In this document: positions 1-7,963 of the stretch, piece after piece | Layout of the letters: each line of letters starts with the position of its first letter | How positions within the stretch are numbered: position 1 is the first letter of the stretch | Assembly: GCF_000184745.1 (NCBI RefSeq) | Contig: NC_014931.1 | Location: 5,642,001-5,706,000, forward strand | Reading direction: 5' to 3' | Length of the DNA stretch: 64,000 nucleotides | DNA from: Variovorax paradoxus EPS | Lineage (GTDB): Bacteria; Pseudomonadota; Gammaproteobacteria; Burkholderiales; Burkholderiaceae_C | The notes under the pieces: model-generated | The model's input: only the letters and a program-made list of their open reading frames with translations | What the model was told of the DNA's origin: nothing | Databases searched by the model: none | Program-made: the position numbers and the translations under genes

Positions 1-1273
1 AGCGCTTCTTCATGCGCGAGGCGAACACCGGGTGGCCATCGGTCGGATTGGCGCCGATCACCATGATCACGTCGGCCTTCTCCACCGACTTGAAGGTCTG
101 CGTGCCGGCCGATTCACCGAGCGTCTGCTTCAGACCATAGCCCGTGGGCGAGTGGCACACGCGGGCGCAGGTGTCGACGTTGTTGTTGCCGAAGGCCGCA
201 CGCACCAGCTTCTGCACGAGGTAGGTTTCTTCATTCGTGCAGCGCGACGACGTGATGCCGCCGATCGAATCCTTGCCGTACTTGGCCTGCAGGCGCTTGA
301 ATTCGCCGGCAGCGTAGTTGAGCGCGGTGTCCCAGCTCACCTCTTGCCACGGGTCGCTGATGTTCTTGCGGATCATCGGCTTGAGCATGCGGTCCTGGTG
401 GGTCGCATAGCCCCAGGCGAAGCGGCCCTTCACGCAGGAGTGGCCTTCGTTGGCCTTGCCGTCTTTCCACGGCGTCATGCGCACGACCTCGTTGCCCTTC
501 ATCTCGGCCTTGAAGGCGCAACCCACGCCGCAGTAGGCGCAGGTGGTGATGATGCTGTGCTCGGGCTGGCCGAGCCAGATGACCGACTTCTCTTGCAAGG
601 TGGCTGTCGGGCAGGCTTCGACGCAGGCGCCGCAGCTCACGCACTCCGATTCCATGAAGGCTTCGTCCTGGCCCGGCGACACGCGCGACTCGAAGCCGCG
701 GCCGCTGATGGTCAGCGCGAAGGTGCCCTGCGTTTCCTCGCAGGCGCGCACGCACCGGTTGCACACGATGCACTTCGAAGGGTCGTAGGTGAAGTACGGG
801 TTCGACTCGTCCTTCTGGTCCTTCAGGTGGTTCGCGCCGTCGAAGCCGTAGCGCACGTTGCGCAGGCCCGTGACGCCCGCCATGTCCTGCAGCTCGCAGT
901 TGCCGTTGGCCGAGCAGGTAAGGCAGTCGAGCGGATGGTCGGAGATATAGAGCTCCATCACGCCCTTGCGCAGGTCCTGCAGCTTGGGCGTTTGCGTGCG
1001 CACCTTCATGCCGGCTTCGGCCGGTGTGGTGCACGAGGCCGGAAAGCCCTTGCGGCCCTCGATCTCGACCAGGCACAGGCGGCACGAGCCGAAGGGCTCC
1101 AGGCTGTCGGTGGCGCAGAGCTTGGGCACGTTGATGCCGGCATCCACCGCCGCGCGCATCAGCGAGGTGCCCGCGGGCACGGTGACTTCGTTGCCGTCGA
1201 TCTCCAGCGTCACTTCGCGCGTCGATTCGCGCTTGGGGGTGCCGTAGTCGATTTCTTTCAGATGGTCGAGCAT
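1..1273 (-). CDS. fdsA: NAD-dependent formate dehydrogenase, alpha (Mo-bis-MGD catalytic) subunit, 5' part
   Basis: This is the catalytic subunit that oxidises formate to CO2 at a molybdopterin centre and passes electrons through Fe-S clusters to FdsB. The window holds the first ~424 residues; the rest lies beyond the left edge. Visible from the N-terminus are a [2Fe-2S] ferredoxin domain (Cys53, 64, 67, 81), a His113/Cys117/120/126 cluster motif, two ferredoxin-type [4Fe-4S] motifs (Cys168-178 and Cys211-221) and the Mo-domain cluster motif (Cys245, 248, 252, 280). Cys345, in a SSRCTNEE context, is the expected Mo ligand. It is an ordinary TGC codon, so this is not a selenoprotein. An AGGAGA ribosome site precedes the start. 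The gene follows fdsB by 47 bp as the third gene of fdsGBA. Accessory genes such as fdsC/fdsD would be expected further left. Confidence 0.96.
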   Translation of the reverse strand, partial: MLDHLKEIDYGTPKRESTREVTLEIDGNEVTVPAGTSLMRAAVDAGINVPKLCATDSLEPFGSCRLCLVEIEGRKGFPASCTTPAEAGMKVRTQTPKLQDLRKGVMELYISDHPLDCLTCSANGNCELQDMAGVTGLRNVRYGFDGANHLKDQKDESNPYFTYDPSKCIVCNRCVRACEETQGTFALTISGRGFESRVSPGQDEAFMESECVSCGACVEACPTATLQEKSVIWLGQPEHSIITTCAYCGVGCAFKAEMKGNEVVRMTPWKDGKANEGHSCVKGRFAWGYATHQDRMLKPMIRKNISDPWQEVSWDTALNYAAGEFKRLQAKYGKDSIGGITSSRCTNEETYLVQKLVRAAFGNNNVDTCARVCHSPTGYGLKQTLGESAGTQTFKSVEKADVIMVIGANPTDGHPVFASRMKKR

Positions 1274-1320
1274 GTGTTCTTGTCTCCTGCTGCTTGTGCG
1301 GTGCGGTGCGAGCGACGCGC

Positions 1321-2880
1321 TCAAGCAGCCTTGCGATCGGGAACCACCAGACCGAAGTCCTGTGGGAAATGGTCGAGTGCGGACAGCACCGGGAACGGCG
1401 TCATGCCGCCCATGGCGCACAGCGAACCGTGGACCATGGTGTTGCACAGGTCGCGCAGCAGGATGACGTGCTCCACGCGCTTGTTGTCCGCGCGGATCTT
1501 GTCGATCACCTCGACGCCGCGCGTCGATCCGATGCGGCACGGCGTGCACTTGCCGCACGATTCGATGGCGCAGAACTCCATCGCATAGCGCGCGAGCTTC
1601 GAGAGGTCCGCCGTGTCGTCGTGCACCACGATGCCGCCGTGGCCCACGGTGCCGCCCACGGCCGCGTAGGCCTCGTAGTCGAGCGGCAGGTCCCATTGCG
1701 ATTCGGGAAGGTACGCACCGAGTGGCCCGCCGACCTGCACCGCCTTGATCGGCCGGCCCGAGGCGGAGCCGCCGCCATAGTCGTACAGCAGCTCCCGCAG
1801 CGTGACGCCGAAGGCCTTCTCCACCAGCCCGCCGTGCTTGATGTTGCCGGCCAGCTGCATCGGCAGCGTGCCGCGCGAACGGCCCACGCCGAAGTCGCGG
1901 TAGTGCTCGGCACCGCGCGCAAGGATCAGCGGCACGCTCGCGAGCGTGATCACGTTGTTGATGAGCGTCGGCTGCCCGAAGAGGCCGGTGATGGCCGGCA
2001 GCGGCGGCTTGGCGCGCACGATGCCGCGCTTGCCTTCCAGGCTTTCGAGCAGCGCGGTTTCTTCGCCGCATACATACGAGCCCGCGCCCTTGCGCACTTC
2101 GAGCCAGAAGGTCCGGCCCGAGCCGAGGATGTTGTCGCCCAGGAACCCGGCAGTCTCGGCCGCGCGGATCGCCTCGTTCATCGTCGCGATGGCGTGCGGG
2201 TATTCGGAGCGGATGTAGACATAACCCTTGGTCGCGCCGGTCGCGATGCCCGCGATGGTCATGCCCTCGACGAGCATGAGCGGGTCACCCTCCATCGTCA
2301 TGCGGTCGGAGAAAGTGCCCGAGTCGCCTTCGTCGGCATTGCAGACGATGTACTTCTGCGCGGCCGGCGTGGCCATCACCGTCTTCCACTTGATGCCCGC
2401 CGGAAAGGCTGCGCCGCCGCGGCCGCGCAGGCCGGAGTCGAGCACCTGCTGCACCACTTCCTCGGGCTTGAGGCCCAGTGCACGGCGCAGGCCCGCATAG
2501 CCTTCGTGCGCTTCGTAGTCGGCAACCGACACCGGATCGGTGATGCCCATGCGTGCAAAGGTCAGGCGCTCCTGCTTCTTCAGGTACGGAATCTCGTCGG
2601 TCAGGCCGAGCGAGAGCGGGTGCGTCTGCGCGCCTTCGGCGAAGCCGGCGTCGAACAGGTCGGCCACGTCGTCGATGGTCACGGGGCCATAGGCCACGCG
2701 ACCGGCGGGCGTGCTCACCTCGACCATCGGCTCCAGCCAGAAGAGACCGCGCGAGCCGTTGCGCACCATGCCGAAAGACACGCCGCGAATGGCGGCCTCT
2801 TGTGCGATGCGCTCGGCCACGCGCTCAGCGCCGACCGCCAGTGCGGCCGAGTCGCGCGGGACATAGATGGTGAGGCTCAT
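1321..2880 (-). CDS. fdsB: NAD-dependent formate dehydrogenase, beta subunit (FMN/NADH-binding, NuoF-like)
   Basis: This is the 519-residue diaphorase subunit, which takes electrons from FdsA through an Fe-S cluster to FMN and reduces NAD+. It has an N-terminal thioredoxin-like part followed by a NuoF-type module. The glycine-rich FMN loop GRGGAAFPAG is visible, as are a DEGDSGTF segment, the C-terminal [4Fe-4S] ligands in SCGKCTPCR and a later Cys near DLCNTM. The ATG at 2880 was chosen because it overlaps the fdsG stop (ATGA type) and gives the family's usual length. An in-frame longer form reaching 2979 would add residues that look like fdsG read out of frame. Translational coupling to fdsG is likely. 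Confidence 0.96.
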   Translation of the reverse strand: MSLTIYVPRDSAALAVGAERVAERIAQEAAIRGVSFGMVRNGSRGLFWLEPMVEVSTPAGRVAYGPVTIDDVADLFDAGFAEGAQTHPLSLGLTDEIPYLKKQERLTFARMGITDPVSVADYEAHEGYAGLRRALGLKPEEVVQQVLDSGLRGRGGAAFPAGIKWKTVMATPAAQKYIVCNADEGDSGTFSDRMTMEGDPLMLVEGMTIAGIATGATKGYVYIRSEYPHAIATMNEAIRAAETAGFLGDNILGSGRTFWLEVRKGAGSYVCGEETALLESLEGKRGIVRAKPPLPAITGLFGQPTLINNVITLASVPLILARGAEHYRDFGVGRSRGTLPMQLAGNIKHGGLVEKAFGVTLRELLYDYGGGSASGRPIKAVQVGGPLGAYLPESQWDLPLDYEAYAAVGGTVGHGGIVVHDDTADLSKLARYAMEFCAIESCGKCTPCRIGSTRGVEVIDKIRADNKRVEHVILLRDLCNTMVHGSLCAMGGMTPFPVLSALDHFPQDFGLVVPDRKAA

Positions 2881-3377
2881 GCGCAGCTTCCGTATTGCGC
2901 CACCAGCGCATCGAACGAACGCGTCGTCATGCGCGCGTGCGGTTCTTCGTTGATCGTCATCGCGGGCGACGACGCGCACAGGCCCAGACAGAAGGCCGGC
3001 TCCAGCGTGAAGTTGCCGTCCTTCGAATGGCCATGTGCGCTGCAGCCCAGCCGCAGTTCCGCGTGGGCCAAGAGCGCATCGGCACCCATCGACTGGCAGG
3101 CCTCGGCCCGGCAGATCTGGATCACGTGGCGCGCCGCGGGTGCGGAGCGAAAGTGGTGGTAGTAGGTGATGACGCCATGCACTTCGGCGCGCGAGAGGTT
3201 CACGCCCTCGGCGATCGTCGTCACGGTGTGCGGCGGGATGTAGCCCAGCGCGTCCTGCACGTCGTGAAGGATCGGGAGCAAGGCCCCCGGTTCTTCGGCG
3301 CGCTCCTGCAGCACCTGGCGCACCGCGGCCAGTTCATCGGATTCGCTCATCGTGGCGTGTCGGCCCACTTCGTTCAT
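2877..3377 (-). CDS. fdsG: NAD-dependent formate dehydrogenase, gamma subunit (NuoE-like [2Fe-2S])
   Basis: This 166-residue NuoE-family subunit carries a [2Fe-2S] cluster in the diaphorase part of the formate dehydrogenase. The four ligands are visible as C-x4-C in ICRAEAC and C-x3-C in CLGLC. It is the first gene of fdsGBA. The start at 3377 has an AAGGAG site 6 nt upstream; the internal Met10 has no comparable site. The 127-bp gap upstream, before the 3' end of the LysR gene, contains a perfect TTGAC-N4-GTCAA palindrome and a GACAGT hexamer 22 nt downstream of it. The operon is therefore probably controlled by the Crp/Fnr-type regulator encoded at 19291 (inference). Confidence 0.95.
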   Translation of the reverse strand: MNEVGRHATMSESDELAAVRQVLQERAEEPGALLPILHDVQDALGYIPPHTVTTIAEGVNLSRAEVHGVITYYHHFRSAPAARHVIQICRAEACQSMGADALLAHAELRLGCSAHGHSKDGNFTLEPAFCLGLCASSPAMTINEEPHARMTTRSFDALVAQYGSCA

Positions 3378-3499
3378 GCGGCGCTCCTTGGCGGTTTCTT
3401 ATTCATCGTGACCTTGCATCCCGGCTCGGAGGCCGCGTCCCAGGAAAACCGTGGTTTCCCGCTGTGGGGGCACTGTCAGGGAATAAGAAGGCAATGGCC

Positions 3500-3513
3500 T
3501 TGACTCAGGTCAA
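3500..3513 (-). promoter_or_regulatory. Palindrome A, TTGAC-N4-GTCAA, upstream of fdsGBA
   Basis: This perfect 14-bp Fnr-type palindrome (TTGACCTGAGTCAA on the minus strand) overlaps the last codons of the LysR gene. It lies ~123 bp before the fdsG start. A -10-like GACAGT lies 22 nt downstream (3477-3472), which would centre the site near -41.5. It is one of five sites with identical half-sites in the window. Confidence 0.7.
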
Positions 3514-4380
3514 TTTCCCGGAAACAAGGGGCCGGGCGCCGCCGGCAGAGACCTCGCGCAAACCCGCGAGCGCCGGCCCGACGATGGCCGGATCGGCGCC
3601 CACCGCGTAGACCGCGTACGCGGGGTAGAGAAACTCCGGCGTGTTGGGCACGCGCCGCAGATGCCCCGATTCGAGATGCGCGCGCACCACGTCGAGCCGG
3701 AAGTAGCCGGTGCCACCCGCGGCCAGCAGGTACTCGCGGCCGAGCGGCCCGAGCCCTGCCTTCACCGCCGCGTTGGAGAGTTCGGGAAACGCAAGGCCGT
3801 GCTGCGCCGCGAACTCCGGGCCCCAGTCGACGTACACGTAGTCCGCCGGCCGCGGCACGCGCGGGCGCTTGGCGGTCGTGACCATCACGAGCTTTTCTTC
3901 GATGAGCAATTCCACGCGCAGCCCCGGCCGCTGCTGCGGGGCATAGACGATGGCGATATCAAGCACGCCCGCCGCCACCTTGTCGAGCAGGTCGTGCGGA
4001 AAGCCGACCTCGGTGCGAACCGCGAGCTGCGGCGCGGTCTGGCGCAGCCACAGCAGCCAGCGCAGCAGCAGCGGGTCCCACAGGCTGATCTCGCAACCGG
4101 CCGCGAGCACCGCCTGGCTGCCATCGGGCACCGCCACCTGGTGGCGCGCCCGCTCCCACACCTGCACGAGCGTCGTCGCATGAGGAAGAAATTGTTCGCC
4201 CGCGCGCGTGAGGGCGGCACCGGCCTTGTTGCGCACGAAGAGCTTGCGGCGCAGCAGTTCTTCGAGCGTTCGCACGCGTGCGCTCACCGAGGTCTGCGTC
4301 ACATGCAGGCGCTCCGCGGCGCGCTGGAAGCTGCGCGTCTCGACGATCGCGAGAAAGGTGCGGGCCAGGTTGATGTCCAT
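3505..4380 (-). CDS. LysR-type transcriptional regulator next to the formate dehydrogenase operon
   Basis: This 291-residue LysR protein has an N-terminal winged helix-turn-helix (LARTFLAIVETRSFQRAAERLHVTQTSVS region, residues ~5-35) and a C-terminal substrate-binding domain. It ends 127 bp before fdsG and reads in the same direction, so a role in fds control is plausible; a LysR protein, FdsR, controls fds in Cupriavidus. The start at 4380 is preferred because GAGG lies ~8 nt upstream and the protein begins directly at the HTH. A start at 4425 would add 15 residues and run through the operator-like palindrome at 4393-4419. The effector is unknown. Confidence 0.88.
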   Translation of the reverse strand: MDINLARTFLAIVETRSFQRAAERLHVTQTSVSARVRTLEELLRRKLFVRNKAGAALTRAGEQFLPHATTLVQVWERARHQVAVPDGSQAVLAAGCEISLWDPLLLRWLLWLRQTAPQLAVRTEVGFPHDLLDKVAAGVLDIAIVYAPQQRPGLRVELLIEEKLVMVTTAKRPRVPRPADYVYVDWGPEFAAQHGLAFPELSNAAVKAGLGPLGREYLLAAGGTGYFRLDVVRAHLESGHLRRVPNTPEFLYPAYAVYAVGADPAIVGPALAGLREVSAGGARPLVSGKLT

Positions 4381-4392
4381 CGAGGCGCCCTC

Positions 4393-4419
4393 GTTGAATG
4401 CATTATTTTTGCATTCAAC
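4393..4419. promoter_or_regulatory. Perfect 10-bp inverted repeat between the LysR gene and the divergent small gene
   Basis: GTTGAATGCA and TGCATTCAAC face each other around a 7-bp AT spacer, starting 13 bp upstream of the LysR start codon. This is the usual place for a LysR autoregulatory site. Further partial copies (TTCAACC TTCAACC TTCAATGC) lie at 4472-4493, before the divergent gene at 4509. Confidence 0.6.
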
Positions 4420-4508
4420 TGGCAATTAATCTCGTTTTACTTGGGCGGTGACCGGGCAGAAGATGAAGGCGTTCAACCTTCAACCTTCAATGCAACCGGG
4501 AGCCACTC

Positions 4509-4745
4509 ATGCCGACCCTTGGTCACTCCGTACAGGCGAAGGGCGCCGAGCGCCTTGCCGATGCGCTCCGGGGCCTCGCCGACGAGGCCTTCATGCTCGT
4601 GGAGGCCTTGCTCAGCCCCCGCAAGCTCATCGAGGACGTGGAGCAGATGCGCGCCTTGCAGGTCGCGGCCGACACCCTCGAAGCCACCGACCCGTGGCGG
4701 GCCGACGTGCTGCGCTCGCGCGCCTCGCGCATCGGCCTTCGCTGA
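4509..4745 (+). CDS. Small conserved-looking hypothetical protein (78 aa)
   Basis: I do not recognise this 78-residue protein. It is predicted to be mostly helical, soluble and charged, with no signal peptide, membrane segment or cysteine cluster. It has a GGGAG ribosome site 6 nt before the ATG. It is transcribed divergently from the LysR gene across a 128-bp gap that holds the 27-bp inverted repeat, which makes it a likely target of that regulator. It converges on the MFS gene with a 17-bp gap. It does not resemble the small FdsD subunit of formate dehydrogenases. A real gene is likely because of the ribosome site, the codon character and the divergent LysR arrangement. Confidence 0.65.
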   Translation: MPTLGHSVQAKGAERLADALRGLADEAFMLVEALLSPRKLIEDVEQMRALQVAADTLEATDPWRADVLRSRASRIGLR

Positions 4746-4762
4746 CTGAAAGAACAATGGAA

Positions 4763-6094
4763 TCAGGACGCCTGGCGGCTGGCCTCGATGTGCTTGCGGC
4801 GCATCGGACGCAACACGAACCAGGCCATCAGCGCGGCCGCGGCATTCACTGCGCTCGCGACGATGAACACCGCATGCCAGCTGCCGGTGGATGCGGCGAG
4901 CACGCTGGAGAGCGGCACCAGCAGCGAGGCCGTGCCCTTCGCGGTGTAGAGCATGCCGGCGTTCGACGCGGCGTACTTGGAGCCGAAGGTGTCGGCGCAG
5001 GTCGATGGGAACAGGCTGTAGATCTCGCCCCAGGCGAAGAACACCATGCCGGTCAGCAGCACGAAGAGGATGGGGTTCTGTCCGTAGTGGTACAGCGCCA
5101 GGATGCCGACCGCTTCGAGCGCGAAGGCGACGAACATCGTCTGCTCGCGGCCGATCTTGTCGGAGACCCAGCCGAAGAAGGGCCGCGTCAGGCCGTTGAG
5201 CACGCGGTCGATGGCGAGCGCGAAGGTCAGCGCGGGCAGCACCAGGCCCATGATGTTGACCGGCACGTCCATGATCTTGAAGTCCTGCGCAATGGGCGCG
5301 AGCTGCGCGGTGGCCATGAGGCCGCCGGCCGCCACCATCACGAACATCGCGTACATCACCCAGAAGATGGGCGAACGCAGTACCTCCGACGGTGCGTAGT
5401 CGCGCTGCGACTGCTGCACGTTGCCGCGGCTCGACGCCGCCTTCACGTGATCGGGTGCACGGGTGAGCAACCAGGCCAGGGCGAAGACGATCACGCCCTG
5501 ACCGATCCCAAAATAGAGAAACGCAGACTCGTAGCCGCTGGTCTTGATCATCACGGAGATCGGGATGATCGTGAGGGCCGAGCCGGCACCGAAGCCCGCG
5601 GCGGTCATGCCCGCTGCAAGCCCGCGACGATCGGGAAACCACTTGAGCGCATTGCCCACGCAGGTGCCGTACACCGCGCCCGCGCCGATACCGCCGACGG
5701 CCGCCGCAACGTAGAGCATCGGCAGCGACGCAGCGAACGAATTCATCACCCACCCAAGGCCGCAGAGCACGCCGCCCACGAGCACCACGGGGCGTGGGCC
5801 GAAGCGGTCGACCAGATAGCCCTCGATGGGCACGAGCCAGGTTTCGGTGAGCACGAAGATGGTGAAGGCCACCTGGATGGCGGCGCGGCTCCAGCCGTGC
5901 TTTTCAGCGATGGGGTTGACGAAGAGGGTCCAGCCGTACTGCAGGTTCGCGATCATCGCCATGCAGACGATGCCGATCAGCAACTGTCCCCATCGATACG
6001 CTTCGGACCGCTTGGCGGTGACGGCGTAGGTGGAATCCGAAGGTGGATACATCGCGGGGTTGGAACCCGCAATCGTGGTGGTTGGCCGAGTCAT
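4763..6094 (-). CDS. OxlT-type MFS transporter (oxalate/formate antiporter family)
   Basis: This 443-residue major facilitator protein has about 12 membrane segments and belongs to the oxalate:formate antiporter (OFA) family. The family's opening segment around residues 35-70 (YGWTLFVNPIAEKHGW) is present. So are an Arg in the DRVLNGLTRPFFGW stretch and a Lys in the late helix (MLYTAKGTASL). These occupy the places of the charged carboxylate-binding residues known in OxlT. The start at 6094 has AGGACA upstream; an in-frame Met at 6148 lacks one. The palindrome at 6226-6239 lies 132 bp upstream with a -10-like GACAGT. With oxc/frc nearby, oxalate or formate is the most likely substrate (inference). 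Confidence 0.9.
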   Translation of the reverse strand: MTRPTTTIAGSNPAMYPPSDSTYAVTAKRSEAYRWGQLLIGIVCMAMIANLQYGWTLFVNPIAEKHGWSRAAIQVAFTIFVLTETWLVPIEGYLVDRFGPRPVVLVGGVLCGLGWVMNSFAASLPMLYVAAAVGGIGAGAVYGTCVGNALKWFPDRRGLAAGMTAAGFGAGSALTIIPISVMIKTSGYESAFLYFGIGQGVIVFALAWLLTRAPDHVKAASSRGNVQQSQRDYAPSEVLRSPIFWVMYAMFVMVAAGGLMATAQLAPIAQDFKIMDVPVNIMGLVLPALTFALAIDRVLNGLTRPFFGWVSDKIGREQTMFVAFALEAVGILALYHYGQNPILFVLLTGMVFFAWGEIYSLFPSTCADTFGSKYAASNAGMLYTAKGTASLLVPLSSVLAASTGSWHAVFIVASAVNAAAALMAWFVLRPMRRKHIEASRQAS

Positions 6095-6225
6095 GGAGTT
6101 GTCCTTAATGTTTTGATGAGTCCGACGGTCTCGGGAAAGACGACGCAATCAGTCGAGTGAAAAACGGAAATGAATCACTTGTTTTTGCGCGTGGATGACT
6201 GTCGGACTGCACGACTCAAAAACTC

Positions 6226-6239
6226 TTGACCGCAGTCAA
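6226..6239 (-). promoter_or_regulatory. Palindrome B, TTGAC-N4-GTCAA, upstream of the OxlT-type carrier
   Basis: This is a perfect 14-bp site (TTGACTGCGGTCAA on the minus strand). A GACAGT hexamer begins exactly 22 nt downstream (6203-6198), the same hexamer and spacing as at the fds site. The geometry fits a class II activator site near -41.5. Confidence 0.7.
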
Positions 6240-6354
6240 GTTCACACGAATCGCGAGTTGTTGAGACCCCCGAGATATCCCTAGCACTTGGCTTCGTTTT
6301 TGGAAGGGCTTGGTGATGCTGCGCTGTTGTTCTTGGCGCTGTTATTCAGGGCGG

Positions 6355-6452
6355 CGATCACGCCGACGGGGTACCTTGCTCCGCGAATGTCCCCCGGGGC
6401 TTCGCCCCTCCTCCTTGATTTCGCTGCGCAAGGCACCCCATCGGCGTGATCG
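6355..6452. repeat. 98-bp palindromic element, copy 1
   Basis: The ends are imperfect 24-26-bp inverted repeats (CGATCACGCCGACGGGGT at the left, its complement with two changes at the right). The centre holds a second hairpin of GC-rich arms around CTTCG. A related unit in opposite orientation starts 55 bp away at 6508. Together they fill much of the 675-bp gap between the MFS gene and the 57-aa gene. I see no convincing gene in that gap. Confidence 0.65.
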
Positions 6453-6507
6453 TTTTCAGAGCGGTCGTTGATCAGCGATATGCCAGCAGCGTGCCCAAGT
6501 GCGCAGG

Positions 6508-6583
6508 GCATCGGGTGCTCCCCGCAGCGAAATAAAGGAGGAGCGAAGCGGGGGACATTCGCGGAGGGGAGTACCCGGTGGCC
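6508..6583. repeat. Palindromic element, copy 2 (inverted, ~76 bp)
   Basis: This copy matches the reverse complement of the 6355-6452 element through its core (GCAGCGAAAT, AAGGAGGAG, GGGGGACATTCGCGGAG). It lacks the inner GGGGC/GCCCC hairpin and has diverged ends. Confidence 0.6.
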
Positions 6584-6658
6584 TGTGCACCCGCTCCGGA
6601 CAAGGCCCGAACAAAGGCCTCAGTGCACGCTTGCACCCCACATCCATCGGGAGAAAAA

Positions 6659-6672
6659 TTGACCTAGGTCAA
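6659..6672 (+). promoter_or_regulatory. Palindrome C, TTGAC-N4-GTCAA, upstream of the 57-aa gene
   Basis: TTGACCTAGGTCAA is a fully symmetric 14-mer, spacer included. A GATCGT hexamer begins 22 nt downstream (6695-6700), and the start codon lies 97 bp downstream of the site. A further short palindrome, TAGGGT-AA-ACCCTA, lies at 6702-6715, around the predicted transcription start. Confidence 0.68.
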
Positions 6673-6769
6673 GAAACGCGAAATCAGCGTTTGCGATCGT
6701 CTAGGGTAAACCCTAAAATTGCGGGTAATCCCTTCAGTCTTTTTGATTCAACTTCTTAGGAGCATTTCC

Positions 6770-6943
6770 ATGAGCAACACCACCCTCGATTCCCGCGCGA
6801 TCCGCACTGCCCCCCAATCGGCCACCAACGACGAAGCCCTCCGCGATCTGGTCGCCGCAATGCCCATCGTGATCATGTACAAGGCCGCTCGCGCCGCACT
6901 CGTGCAACACCGCAAGAGCATCCGCAGCGCACTGACCAACTGA
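6770..6943 (+). CDS. 57-residue protein of unknown function, candidate member of the oxalate/formate regulon
   Basis: I do not recognise this protein. It is 57 residues long, with a polar N-terminus (~1-22) and a helical, basic second half (~23-55, including AMPIVIMYKAARAALVQ). It has no signal peptide, Cys or metal motif. The ATG at 6770 has TTAGGAG 8 nt upstream. The gene stands alone: promoter-type palindrome C is upstream and a strong terminator at 6969-6997 follows. This complete transcription-unit layout makes it a genuine small gene. Its site matches those before fdsGBA, the MFS carrier, oxc and the TctC receptor, so a role in oxalate/formate physiology is inferred; its function is unknown. 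Confidence 0.8.
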   Translation: MSNTTLDSRAIRTAPQSATNDEALRDLVAAMPIVIMYKAARAALVQHRKSIRSALTN

Positions 6944-6968
6944 TCGATCGTGCCCCGCCCCAAAGACA

Positions 6969-6998
6969 AAGAGCGCTTCAAGCGCTCTTTTGTTTTTT
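6969..6998. terminator. Rho-independent terminator between the 57-aa gene and the convergent LysR gene
   Basis: AAAGAGCGCTT and AAGCGCTCTTTT form a hairpin around one C, followed by TGTTTTTT on the plus strand. The A-rich other side (ACAAAGA) may also serve the LysR gene, whose stop codon begins at the element's edge. Confidence 0.85.
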
Positions 6999-7945
6999 CA
7001 GGCCTGCGGTTGTCGTGACTCCAGAGGTTTGAACGGCACGATCTGCGAGATCAGCGATGCGCCATCGCTCAGCAGAAAGTCCTTGAAGGCTTGCGCCACC
7101 GGCGGCAGGCGCTTGGTGCGGCGGTGCACCACGTACCAGTTGAGCATCAACGGAAAACCTTCCACGTCGAGCACGCACAAGCTGCCGGCCTTCAGCTCCT
7201 GGCTGATGGTGTGCGCAGAGACGAAGCTCACGCCCATGCCCGCGATCACCGCCTGCTTGATCGTCTCGGTGCTGCGGATTTCCATCGCGATGTTGATGTG
7301 CTCCAGCTCGCGCCCGAAGCCGTCTTCCATCGAGTGCCAGGTGTCCGATGCCTTCTCGCGCACGACGAACGGCTCGCGCATCAAACGCTTCAGTGGAATG
7401 CCCGGCACGCCGACCAGCGGATGCGTCGGCGGCGCAACGATCACGTAGGGGTGCGGGGCAAAGGCCTGGTTCGATGTGTCGAGGTCGGTGGGCGGCCGCA
7501 CCATGATCGCGAGGTCGGTGAGGTTCTCCGCGATGTGGGTCAACAGGCCCTCGCGGTTGTGCACGGTGAAGTTCAGCGTCACGCCGCGATGGCGGCTTGC
7601 GAACTCGACCAACAGGCGCGGAAAGAAGTAGTCGCCCGCGCTGATGACGCCCACATTGAGCTTGCCGCCCGAGACGCCCTTGAACTGCATCATCGCGTTC
7701 TCGGCCGCCTCGAACTGCTGGATGATCGCGCGGCTGATCTGCAGCAGCTCGGCGCCCGCGGGCGTGAGGAAGATCTTCTTGCCGAACTGCTCGAACAGCA
7801 CGTTGCCCGCATGCTCCTCGAGCTTGGCGACCTGCGTGGAGACGGCGGGTTGGGTGAGGTGAAGCTCCTCCGCCGCGCGCGAAAAACTCAAGAGCCGCGC
7901 GACGGCCTCGAAGACCTTCAACTGGCGCAGGGTTGCGTGCTTCAT
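6998..7945 (-). CDS. LysR-type transcriptional regulator (CbbR-like)
   Basis: This 315-residue LysR protein has an N-terminal HTH (residues ~5-65; RLLSFSRAAEELHLTQPAVS) and a two-lobed effector domain. The HTH and the start of the effector domain resemble the CbbR group that controls CO2-fixation and C1-related genes. That resemblance is by eye only. It reads away from the pyruvate kinase gene across a gap of REP-derived tandem repeats and converges on the 57-aa gene. No neighbour is divergently transcribed from it, so its target is not obvious; the oxalate/formate genes on both sides are candidates. Confidence 0.88.
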   Translation of the reverse strand: MKHATLRQLKVFEAVARLLSFSRAAEELHLTQPAVSTQVAKLEEHAGNVLFEQFGKKIFLTPAGAELLQISRAIIQQFEAAENAMMQFKGVSGGKLNVGVISAGDYFFPRLLVEFASRHRGVTLNFTVHNREGLLTHIAENLTDLAIMVRPPTDLDTSNQAFAPHPYVIVAPPTHPLVGVPGIPLKRLMREPFVVREKASDTWHSMEDGFGRELEHINIAMEIRSTETIKQAVIAGMGVSFVSAHTISQELKAGSLCVLDVEGFPLMLNWYVVHRRTKRLPPVAQAFKDFLLSDGASLISQIVPFKPLESRQPQA

Positions 7946-7963
7946 CAGGCAGGGTCAAAAGAT

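Noticed and set aside
225..260. Possible selenocysteine codon in the formate dehydrogenase active site.
   Set aside because: The active-site residue (Cys345) is a normal TGC codon; there is no in-frame TGA.
4509..4745. The small gene near fds as the delta subunit (FdsD) of formate dehydrogenase.
   Set aside because: It lies on the opposite strand and away from the operon's 3' end, and its sequence does not resemble FdsD as I know it.
6281..6511. A 76-codon open frame on the minus strand in the gap before the 57-aa gene.
   Set aside because: It passes through the palindromic repeat element, lacks a ribosome site and has a repeat-like composition.
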